The notes beneath the pieces were generated by a model. The model saw only the letters and a program-made list of their open reading frames with translations, searched no databases and was not told the origin of the DNA. Positions 15,001 to 23,631 of a DNA stretch of 64,000 nucleotides are shown one piece after another; the stretch's first letter is position 1, and each line of letters opens with the position of its first letter. The stretch covers positions 441,501-505,500 of the forward strand of contig OZ025253.1 of assembly GCA_964019135.1 (NCBI GenBank), in the 5' to 3' direction. The translations under genes were made by a program, and so were the position numbers. The DNA is from Arenicola marina. Its lineage: Eukaryota; Annelida; Polychaeta; Arenicolidae.

Positions 15001-17526
15001 GATATAGCCGGGCCTAGGATTAGGAACCGCTTAATATAGCCGGGCCTAGGATTAGGAACCGCTTAATATAGCCGGACCTAGGATTAGGAACGGCGTAATA
15101 TAGCCGGACCTAGGATTAGGAACCGCTTAATATAGCCGGACCTAGGATTAGGAACCGCGTAATATAGCGGGGCCTAGGATTAGGAACCGCTTAATATAGC
15201 CGGGTCTAGGATTAGGAACTGCTTAATATAGCCGGGCCTAGAATTAGGAACCGCTTAATATAGTCGGACCTAGGACTAGAACCGCTTAATATAGCCGGAC
15301 CTAGGATTGGGAAGCGCTTAATATAGCCGGACCTAGGATTAGGAACGGCGTAATATAGCCGGGCCTAGGATTAGGAACGGCGTAATATAGCCGGGCCTAG
15401 GAGTAGGAACGGCATAATATAGCCGGGCCTAGGACTAAGAACCGCCTAATATAGCCAGACCTAGGATTAGGAACCGCTTAATATAGCCGGACCTAGGATT
15501 AGGAACCGCTTAATATAGCCGGACCTAGGATTAGAAACCGCTTAATATAGCCGGACCTATAACTAGAACCGCTTAATATAGCCGGACCTAGGACTAGAAC
15601 CCCTTAATATAGCCGGACCTAGGATTGGGAAGCGCTTAATATAGCCGGACCTAGGATTGGGAAGCGCTTAATATAGCCGGACCTAGGATTAAGAACGGCG
15701 TAATATAGCCGGGCCTAGGATTAGGAACGGCGTAATAAAGCCGGGCCTAGGATTAGGAACGGCATAATATAGCCGGGCCTAGGATTAGGAACGGCGTGAT
15801 ATAGCCGGGCCTAGGATTAGGAACGGCGTAATATAGCCGTGCGAAGGATTAGGAACGGCATAACATAGACGGGCCTAGGATTAGGAACCGCGTAATATAG
15901 CCGGACCTAGGATTAGGAACCGCTTAATATAGCCGGACCTAGGATTAGGAACCGCGTAATATAGCCGGACCCAGGATTAGGAACCGCGTAATATAGCCAG
16001 GCCTAGGATTAGGAACGGCGTAATAAGGCCGGGCTAGGATTAGGAACGGCATAATATAGCCGGGCCTAGGATTAGGAACGGCGTAATATAGCCGGGCCTA
16101 GCATTAGGAACCGCGTAATATAGCCGGACCTAGGATTTGGAACCGCTTAATATAGCCGGACCTAGGATTAGGAACCGCGTAATATAGCCGGACCTAGGAT
16201 TTGGAACCGCGTCATATAGCCGGACCTAGGATTAGAAACCGCTTAATATAGCCGGACCTAGGATTAGGAACCGCTTAATATAGCCGGACCTAGGATTAGG
16301 AACCGCTTAATATAGCCGGACCTAGGATTAGGAACCACGTGATATAGCCGGGCCTAGGATTAGGAACCGCTTAATATAGCCGGGCCTAGGATTACGAACC
16401 GCTTAATATAGCCGGACCTAGGATTAGGAACGGCGCAATATAGCCGGGCCTAGGATTAGGAACGGCATAATATAGCCGGACCTAGGATTATGAACCGCTT
16501 AATATAGCCGGACCTAGGATTAGGAACCGCGTAATATAGCCGGACCTAGGATTAGGAACCGCTTACTATAGCCGGACCTAGGATTAGGAACCGCGTAATA
16601 TAGCCGGACCTAGGATTAGGAACCGCGTAATATAGCCGGGCCTAGGATTATGAACCGCTTAATATAGCCGGACCTAGGATTAGGAACCGCGTAATATAGC
16701 CGGACCTAGGATTAGGAACCGCTTAATATAGCCGGACCTAGGATTAGGAACCGCGTAATATAGCCGGGCCTAGGATTATGAACCGCTTAATATAGCCGGA
16801 CCTAGGATTAGGAACCGCGTAATATAGCCGGACCTAGGATTAGGAACCGCTTAATATAGCCGGACCTAGGATTAGGAACCGCGTAATATAGCCGGACCTA
16901 GGATTAGGAACCGCGTAATATAGCCGGACCTAGGATTAGGAACCGCGTAATATAGCTGGGCCTAGGATTAGGAACGGCATAATATAGCCGGGCCTAGGAT
17001 TAGGAACCGCTTAATATAGCCGGACCTAGGATTAGGAACGGCGTAATATAGCCGTGCTTAGGATTAGGAACCGCTTAATATAGCCGGACCTAGGATTAGG
17101 AACCGCGTAATATAGCCGGACCTAGGATTAGGAACCGCGTAATATAGCCGGGCCTAGGATTAGGAACCGCTTAATATAGCCGGACCTAGGATTAGGAACG
17201 GCGTAATATAGCCGGGCTTAGGATTAGGAACCGCTTAATATAGCCGGACCTAGGATTATGAACCGCTTAATATAGCCGGACCTAGGATTAGGAACCGCTT
17301 AATATAGCCGGACCTAGGATTAGGAACCGCTTAATATAGCCGGACCTAGGATTATGAACCGCTTAATATAGCCGGACCTAGGATTAGGAACCGCGTAATA
17401 TAGCCGGACCTAGGATTAGGAACCGCTTAATATAGCCGGACCTAGGATTAGGAACCGCGTAATATAGCCGGGCCTAGGATTAGGAACGCTAAATATAACA
17501 AGGCCTAGGATTATCAACCGCCTGAT
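1..17526. repeat. 32-bp satellite array, about 547 copies
   Basis: A 32-bp unit with the core CCTAGGATTAGGAACCGC followed by a TAATATAGCC segment is repeated without interruption from the first base. Common variant positions are GGACC/GGGCC, CCGCTT/CCGCGT/CGGCGT and GATTAGG/GAGTAGG/GACTAAG. One 31-bp variant (GGACTAGAACCGC) recurs. Higher-order repeats are visible: the sequence at base 1 returns at 704 (703 bp, 22 units including one 31-mer) and at 2784. A rare variant GTAGTAAAAAACC occurs at 1566, 3231, 8410 and 10426, the last two exactly 63 units apart (2016 bp). Copies from about 13.3 kb on are more mixed. Because the first visible coding exon of the gene looks internal, this array probably lies in an intron. 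Confidence 0.95.
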
Positions 17527-18716
17527 TATTATTATTATCTTTATTCGTATCGACCATTAAAGAAAACGATACACAGTAAAAAGCAGTTGACATAAAAAAT
17601 CATTCAAGACGTACAAATAAAACGCAGGATGCAATTCAATTCCTCAGCCGACATAAAATTATCATAACGGCAGGCGTCTCTCTCTTTCAGAATAGTTTGT
17701 GCAAAAGCACCAAAAGCTTTATCTTGATGGGTAAGCGATTCGTTAAGACGCTCAGTGCATAAACGTTTAAAAAATAGACCCTTTGCACTATTACAAACGT
17801 CGTCTATCTGCATTTTTTTCTTTCCTAAAATGTGTCTTAAGCTTGAAGATAGGGGAGTGCAAGTACCATTTGTAGCGATCTTGACTAGAAATTTGACTAA
17901 TTGATGGTCACTAGTATATGCGACATTTACGAATTTTAACATACGGTATGAAATTTGATCTTCAATGGTCAGACATTGCGCTATTAATGGGAGTAACCTG
18001 CCGTGCGTACATGCTGGCGATTTTAAAACCTTTCTAATGCATACTCTCCAGGAGGTGATAAATTTACTTACATCCTTGTGCTGCAGGTCCCATAGACAAC
18101 ATCCTTAAAACGAAGTACAATATGAATTAAAAAGCGTATATAACGACTCAATACATCGCATGTGCCATAATTGGCTAAAACGTAATTAGTGCGGCGGATC
18201 ATGTCATATGATGCCTTCCTAAAAACGTCACTCGAGGCGTTAGGTCCTATTAAATGGCCTAGGTGTATACCACTACGTACAACATCTACCGGAACATCGT
18301 TGAAATTAAAGCATACATCTTCATTTTTGCTAAAATTAATCAGCTTGCACTTCGACGGGTTAAACTCGAGACAGAAATCCTTTGCAGATTTATTACAAAT
18401 ATTGCACATCATTTTCAAGGCATGTAAATTGGGAGCCAAAAGGCTAACGTCATCTACGTAAGTAAAAGCTCCACAAAATAAATGGCCAACCATGCAGCCG
18501 TATCCTGACGTTTTAAGACGTAAAAGCAGCTCATCTATATATATACCAAATAAAATCGGGGATAAAACTGTTTAACGCCGTTGCAAGTGGAGAAGTATGC
18601 AGAACGCTCGTCGTTCCAGTTGACATTAAGCTCCTGTTTAGTGTACATATAGAGACGACATTTGATATACAATGGATGCACCCCCTCTTTGGAGCAGTAA
18701 ATGAAATAGCTTATGT
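17527..18716 (-). mobile_element. 5'-truncated LINE inserted in the 32-bp array
   Basis: About 1.2 kb of non-satellite sequence splits the satellite. On the minus strand it reads as the 3' part of a non-LTR retrotransposon: a reverse-transcriptase segment, then the long C-terminal region, then a 3' tail ending in AATAAAG and ATAATAAT repeats at 17527-17545. The 5' end is lost. The left flank ends ACCGCCTGAT and the right flank resumes with GTAATCGGGCC, so the target was a 32-bp unit of the type that fills 18.7-19.8 kb. The clade is not assigned; CR1/L2/Jockey-like is a guess from the C-terminal style. Confidence 0.85.
17604..18700 (-). pseudogene. LINE reverse transcriptase / C-terminal remnant
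   Basis: The fragment around 18068-18493 carries the RT catalytic box AFTYVDDVSLLAP followed by the usual ALKMMCNICNKSAKDFCLEF and FNPSKCKLINFS stretches. Just upstream, in another frame, VLSPILFGIYIDELL is readable, which is the RT block before the YVDD box. The segment at 17604-17942 is the downstream C-terminal region (LKFVNVAYTSDHQLVKFL). The pieces lie in different frames, so the ORF has at least two frameshifts and is dead. It has no relation to the host gene and lies antisense to it. Confidence 0.8.
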
Positions 18717-19775
18717 AATCGGGCCTCGGATTAGGAACCGCCTAATATAGCTGGCCCTAGGATTAGGAACCGCCTGATGTAACCAGGCCTAGAATTAGGA
18801 ACCGCCTGATGTAACCAGGCCTAGGATTAGGAACCGCCTGATGTAACCAGGCCTAGGATTAGGAACCGCCTGATGTAACCAGGCCTAGGATTAGGAACCG
18901 CCTGATGTAACCAGGCCTAGGATTAGGAACCGCCTGATGTAACCAGGCCTAGGATTAGGAACCGCCTGATGTAACCAGGCCTAGGATTAGGAACCGCCTG
19001 ATGTAACCAGGCCTAGGATTAGGAACCGCCTGATGTAACCAGGCCTAGGATTAGGAACCGCCTGATGTAACCAGGCCTAGGATTAGGAACCGCCTGATGT
19101 AACCAGGCCTAGGATTAGGAACCGCCTGATGTAACCAGGCCTAGGATTAGGAACCGCCTGATGTAACCAGGCCTAGGATTGGGAACCGCCTGATGTAACC
19201 AGGCCTAGGATTAGGAACCGCCTGATGTAACCAGGCCTAGGATTGGGAACCGCCTGATGTAACCAGGCCTAGGATTAGGAACCGCCTGATGTAACCAGGC
19301 CTAGGATTGGGAACCGCCTGATGTAACCAGGCCTAGGATTAGGAACCGCCTGATGTAACCAGGCCTAGGATTGGGAACCGCCTGATGTAACCAGGCCTAG
19401 GATTAGGAACCGCCTGATGTAACCAGGCCTAGGATTGGGAACCGCCTGATGTAACCAGGCCTAGGATTAGGAACCGCCTGATGTAACCAGGCCTAGGATT
19501 GGGAACCGCCTGATGTAACCAGGCCTAGGATTAGGAACCGCCTGATGTAACCAGGCCTAGGATTGGGAACCGCCTGATGTAACCAGGCCTAGGATTAGGA
19601 ACCGCCTGATGTAACCAGGCCTAGGATTAGGAACCGCCTGATGTAACCAGGCCTAGGATTAGGAACCGCCTGATGTAACCAGGCCTAGGATTGGGAACCG
19701 CCTGATGTAACCAGGCCTAGGATTAGGAACCGCCTGATGTAACCAGGCCTAGGATTAGGAACCGCCTGATGTAAT
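18717..19775. repeat. Homogeneous 32-bp sub-array (GATGTAACCAGG variant)
   Basis: About 33 copies of a 32-bp unit related to the left satellite but with GATGTAACCAGG in place of TAATATAGCCGG. Copies are nearly identical. Units are all GATTAGG from about 18.8 to 19.15 kb. Then GATTGGG and GATTAGG alternate regularly to about 19.57 kb, giving a 64-bp dimer. The first two units (18717-18780) are intermediate between the two families. The homogeneity suggests more recent expansion than the left array. Confidence 0.93.
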
Positions 19776-19858
19776 CACCCAATAATATAATAGCGATAAA
19801 AGATGTGCACGCATGGTATGTAATTGACTGCTTGCACGACGGTATTTTTTTTATTTAG

Positions 19859-20056
19859 CTGTACTTCGGTATGTTAGGTTTGTGGTTTTCGTTTCGAAGG
19901 TGCAGCGTTGTTCGGTTATGTCGGACTTTATATCGGGTAAGCAGTCAGACGCCAACAGCAACGACTCGATGGGAGAGCTAGGCAGCCACAGCGACGACTC
20001 GGCCTCCAACAGCGCCACGGACAACGGCGAGAAGATGTCCTTCTCTGAGCACCTCT
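19859..20056 (+). CDS. PHC: Polyhomeotic-like gene, exon A (acidic Ser-rich segment)
   Basis: First visible coding exon. The proposed start follows a strong 3' splice site (T-rich tract ending ATTTAG at 19853-19858), and the frame is open from there. If this were instead a first exon, the ATG at 19918 would serve. The segment reads GKQSDANSNDSMGELGSHS and onward, rich in Ser, Asp and Asn, and ends GEKMSFSEHL. It ends in phase 1 at CTCT followed by GTAAGT. The first T of the split codon is completed by CG at the start of the next exon, so the phases agree. I do not recognise this stretch as a named domain; in PHC proteins the region before the FCS finger is poorly conserved. The intron that follows is mostly a minisatellite starting at the donor itself. 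Confidence 0.7.
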
Positions 20057-21345
20057 GTAAGTAGGACAGCCGGGGCTGTGAGTCTGTGAGTAGGACAGCC
20101 GGGGCTGTGAGTCTGTGAGTAGGACAGCCGGGGCTGTGAGTCTGTGAGTAGAACAGCCGGGGCTGTGAGTCTGTGAGTAGGACAGCCGGGGCTGTGAGTC
20201 TGTAAGTAGGACAGCCGGGGCTGTGAGTCTGTGAGTAGGAAAGCCGGGGCTGTGAGTCTGTGAGTAGGAAAGTCGGGGCTGTGAGTCTGTGAGTAGGACA
20301 GCCGGGGCTGTGAGTCCGTGAGTAGGACAGCCGGGGCTGTGAGTCTGTGAGTAGGAAAGCCGGGGCTGTGAGTCTGTGAGTAGGAAAACCGGGGCTGTGA
20401 GTCTGTGAATAGGACAGCCGGGGCTGTGAGTCTGTAAGTAGGACAGCCGGGGCTGTGATTCTGTGAGTAGGACAGCCGGGGCTGTGAGTCTGTGAGTAGG
20501 ACAGCCGGGGCTGTGAGTCTGTGAGTAGGACAGCCGGGGTTGTGAGTGTGTGAGTAGGAAAGCCGGGGCTGTGAGTCTGTAAGTAGGACAGCCGGGGCTG
20601 TGAGTCTGTAAGTAGGAAAGCCGGGGCTGTGAGTCTGTGAGTAGGAAAGCCGGGGCTGTGAGTCTGTGAGTAGGACAGCCGGGGCTGTGAGTCTGTAAGT
20701 AGGACAGCCGGGGCTGTGAGTCTGTGAGTAGGACAGCCGGGGCTGTGAGTCTGTGAGTAGGACAGCCGGGGCTGTGAGTCTGTGAGTAGGACAGCCGGGG
20801 CTGTGAGTCTGTGAGTAGAACAGCCGGGGCTGTGAGTCTGTGAGTAGGACAGCCGGGGCTGTGAGTCTGTGAGTAGGACAGCCGGGGCTGTGAGTCTGTG
20901 AGTAGGACAGCCGGGGCTGTGAGTCTGTGAGTAGGACAGCCGGGGCTGTGAGTCTGTGAGTAGGACAGCCGGGGCTGTGAGTCTGTGAGTAGGACAGCCG
21001 GGGCTGTGAGTGTGTGAGTAGGAAAGCCGGGGCTGTGAGTCTGTAAGTAGGACAGCCGGGGCTGTGAGTCTGTAAGTAGGACAGCCGGGGCTGTGAGTCT
21101 GTGAGTAGGACAGCCGGGGCTGTTAGTCTGTAAGTAGGACAGCCGGGGCTGCGAATCTGTAAGTAGGACAGCCGGGGCTGTGAGTCTGTGAGTAGGACAG
21201 CCGGGGCTGTGAGTCTGTATGTAGGACAGCCGGGGCTGTGAGTCTGTAAGTAGGACAGCCGGGGCTTTGAGTCTGTAAGTATGACAGCCGGGGCTGTGAG
21301 TCTGTAAGTATGACAGTCGGGACTGTGAGTCTGTAAGTAGGACAG
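20057..21345. repeat. 29-bp minisatellite seeded on the exon A donor site
   Basis: About 44 tandem copies of a 29-bp unit, GTGAGTAGGACAGCCGGGG then CTGTGAGTCT. The array begins at the 5' splice site of exon A. Exon end TCT plus GTAAGTAGG at 20054-20065 is identical to the TCT-GTAAGTAGG joint found inside about a dozen units; most others have TCT-GTGAGTAGG. Each unit therefore holds a near-consensus donor. Reading past the true donor meets TAG at once, so use of later donors would truncate the protein. Long antisense ORFs here are by-products of a stop-free repeat. Confidence 0.95.
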
Positions 21346-21659
21346 CCTGTTGGTTGAGCAAGGGCATCTAGGAATATGTGCAAACTTGTTCCTGTAAGTG
21401 AGTACTGCTGGATGTTTGTTGTGAACATCCAGTTTTACCACTGTAATGCCGTTAATCCCCAATCAAATTAAGTGTACATGAGCGAAAGCTTCTATAAACC
21501 GTTATATCTTGACCTGATATAAGCTGTCACACTGGACCTATAAGTGGAGGATACATCAACCCTCGAACCACGTTTTTCTTACTGGTGGCTAGATCTTTGC
21601 ACAGGGTTAGAAAGTATTCAATTCATTCCTGTATGACCTCTTTTTGCTTGCTTTTGAAG
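21346..21659 (+). other. Unique 3' end of intron 1 with a short hairpin
   Basis: Non-repetitive intron tail between the 29-bp array and the FCS exon. It contains a perfect 9-bp inverted repeat, CTGGATGTT at 21408-21416 and AACATCCAG at 21424-21432. It ends with a T-rich tract and the acceptor TTTTGAAG at 21652-21659. No coding potential seen. Confidence 0.6.
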
Positions 21660-21955
21660 CGTCGATGGACCTTCCCAAACTCAAGTGCGAGTTTTGCGGC
21701 AAGATGGCGTTTGCCAAGCATTTCCGGCGGTCCAAGCGGTTTTGCTCGACCGCCTGCGCCAAGCGCTACAACGTGGGTTGTTCGCGCCGCATGGGCCTCT
21801 TCCAGCGCACCAAGAGGGTCAAGGCCGTGGTGGTGGCGGGCGTCATCAAGAAGCGGGTGTGTGGCGGCGGCCTCAGCCACATGGCCCTCAAGAAGGGGTG
21901 GAAGCGGGGCCAGGAGGGCCGCGTGTCCACGGGGCCCATTCAGAGGAGTCCAGAG
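21660..21955 (+). CDS. PHC: Polyhomeotic-like gene, exon B (FCS zinc finger)
   Basis: Encodes about 98 residues beginning SMDLPKLKCEFCG. The FCS-type zinc finger is complete: CEFCG, then KRFCSTACAKRYNVGC, giving the Cys-x2-Cys and Cys-x3-Cys ligand pairs of the PHC/SFMBT/L3MBTL group. In Polyhomeotic proteins this finger binds nucleic acid and lies upstream of the SAM domain in the Polycomb repressive complex 1 subunit. A basic tail (RRMGLFQRTKRVKAVVVAG) follows, as in PHC relatives. The acceptor is TTTTGAAG (phase 1) and the donor is GAG/GTGAGA (phase 0). A 22-bp minisatellite starts about ten bases after the donor. Recognition of the finger is secure; orthology to one vertebrate PHC paralogue is not claimed. 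Confidence 0.92.
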
Positions 21956-21965
21956 GTGAGACCTA

Positions 21966-22291
21966 CTCAGACTGCGAGGCGTGGTCCGTCAGACTGCCAG
22001 GCGTGGTCCGTCAGACTGCCAGGCGTGGTCCGTCAGACTGCCAGGCGTGGTCCGTCAGACTGCCAGGCGTGGTCCGTCAGACTGCCAGGCGTGGTCCGTC
22101 AGACTGCTAGGCGTGGTCCGTCAGACTGCGAGGCATGGTCCGTCAGACTGCGAGGCGTGGTCCGTCAGACTGCGAGGCGTGGTCCGTCAGACTGCGAGGC
22201 ATGGTCCGTCAGACTGCGAGGCGTGGTGCGTCAGACTGCGAGGCATGGTTCGTCAGACTGCGAGGCGTGGTCCGTCAGACTGCGAGGCGTG
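21966..22291. repeat. 22-bp minisatellite in intron 2
   Basis: About 15 copies of a 22-bp unit containing GGCGTGGTCCGTCAGACTGC followed by CAG or GAG. Early copies have CCAG and later copies CGAG, so variants are segregated by position. The array starts about ten bases past the exon B donor. A 60-bp non-repetitive stretch (22292-22354) separates it from the next array. Confidence 0.93.
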
Positions 22292-22354
22292 GTCAAAAGC
22301 CTTCAAAGCTATTTTCGGTGTATCAAGAAAACTTTCTATCATTGTTCGGTGCCC

Positions 22355-23150
22355 GTGATCTCGATTGTCGGGTGACTGGGGCTCAGTGCCCGTGAGCTCG
22401 GTTATCGGGTGACTGGGGCTCAGTGCCCGTGAGCTCGGTTATCGGGTGACTGGGGCTCAGTGCCCGTGAGCTCGGTTATCGGGTGACTGGGGCTCAGTGC
22501 CCGTGAGTTTGGTTATCGGGTGACTGGGGCTCAGTGCCCGTGAGCTCGGTTATCCGGTGACTGGGGCTCAGTGTCCATGAGCTCGGTTATCGGGTGACTG
22601 GGGCTCAGTGCCCGTGAGCTCGGTTATCGAGTGACTGGGGCTCAGTGCCCGTGAGTTTGGTTATCGGGTGACTGGGGCTCAGTGTCCGTGAGCTCGGTTA
22701 TCGGGTGACTGGGGCTCAGTGCCCGTGAGCTCGGTTATCGGGTGACTGGGGCTCAGTGCCCGTGAGCTCGGTTATCGGGTGACTGGGGCTCAGTGCCCGT
22801 GAGTTTGGTTATCGGGTGACTGGGGCTCAGTGCCCGTGAGCTCGGTTATCCGGTGACTGGGGCTCAGTGTCCATGAGCTCGGTTATCGGGTGACTGGGGC
22901 TCAGTGCCCGTGAGCTCGGTTATCGAGTGACTGGGGCTCAGTGCCCGTGAGTTTGGTTATCGGGTGACTGGGGCTCAGTGTCCGTGAGCTCGGTTATCGG
23001 GTGACTGGGGCTCAGTGCCCGTGAGCTCGGTTATCGGGTGACTGGGGCTCAGTGCCCGTGAGCTCGGTTATCGGGTGACTGGGGCTCAGTGTCCGTGAGC
23101 TCGGTTATCGGGTGACTGGGGCTCAGTGCCCGTGAGCTCGGTTATCGGGA
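22355..23150. repeat. 37-bp minisatellite in intron 2 with 296-bp higher-order repeat
   Basis: About 21 copies of a 37-bp unit, GTGACTGGGGCTCAGTGCCC then GTGAGCTCGGTTATCGG. Variant units (TCCATGAGC, GAGTTTGG, TATCCGG, TATCGAG) recur in the same order; for example GTGTCCATGA occurs at 22571 and 22867. This defines a 296-bp block of 8 units that has been duplicated. Each unit has a donor-like CC-GTGAGC. Confidence 0.93.
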
Positions 23151-23331
23151 GGCTGGTGCCCATGAGTTCGGTATGTCGTTGTGATGCTGTTACAGCGATG
23201 TCATCGTTACATTATTACATTAACGATGACGATGTCATCGATTAAGGATGGCATTAATATGGTGGCTTGATATCGCCAACAGCTCGCCTACAATATGTGA
23301 GAAGTGAATGTTGTTCCGCTTCATCCTGCAG
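23151..23331 (+). other. Unique 3' end of intron 2 with hairpin
   Basis: Short non-repetitive tail before exon C. It contains a perfect 10-bp inverted repeat, GTCATCGTTA at 23200-23209 and TAACGATGAC at 23221-23230, around an 11-base loop. The acceptor is TTCATCCTGCAG ending at 23331. Confidence 0.6.
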
Positions 23332-23631
23332 ACCTCTGTCCTGGCGGCCGTGACTGGCTCGCCCGGCCGGCGGGGTGGTGAGGAGCTGGGTGAAGCCGAG
23401 GAGACCGGGCCCCTGGGCGGCCTGCCCATGCCGTCGGGAGACCCCAGCGCCCCCAGCGGGGAGACCACCACCACCCCTACCACCAGCAGCGACTCGGAGC
23501 GCAGCTCCTCGCCCAGCGGCCAGGAGGAGAGCTCACCACCTCGCTCACCGCCCGAGCTGGAGCGGGTGGAGATGGACACGGACCCCACCCCCACCGCCCC
23601 TACCCCCCGCAGACCTCTGCAGCAGTGGTCG
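23332..23631 (+). CDS. PHC: Polyhomeotic-like gene, exon C (Ser/Pro/Glu-rich linker)
   Basis: Exactly 100 codons, phase 0 at both ends. It reads TSVLAAVTGSPGRRGGEE, then a Thr/Ser run (GETTTTPTTSSDSERSSS), then PPRSPPELERVEMDTDPT and APTPRRPLQQWS. It ends on the Trp-Ser that opens the SAM domain; the next exon supplies VQEVYDFI, recreating the WSVxxVxxFI start seen in PHC SAM domains. In PHC proteins the FCS-SAM linker is disordered and variable, consistent with this composition. The last 51 bases of the exon, including the donor TCG/GTAAGC, are the first copy of a 72-bp tandem repeat that then fills the start of intron 3. The first two repeat donors (23632 and 23704) would both give in-frame proteins. 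Confidence 0.88.

Noticed and set aside
1-17526. Telomere-like array (GATTAGG resembles TTAGGG)
   Set aside because: The unit is 32 bp with a complex core, not a hexamer, and the resemblance is limited to a few bases.
19928-21462. Long antisense ORFs of nearly 500 codons (LLTDSQPRLSYSQTHSPGC-type repeats) over the 29-bp array
   Set aside because: They exist because the 29-bp unit lacks stops in those frames; they lie antisense in an intron, and overlapping frames of the same repeat are equally open.
21644-22395. Extension of the FCS ORF into the VRQTARRGPSDC-type repeat
   Set aside because: Read-through of the donor GAG/GTGAGA into the 22-bp minisatellite; splicing at 21955 in phase 0 gives a coherent PHC protein instead.
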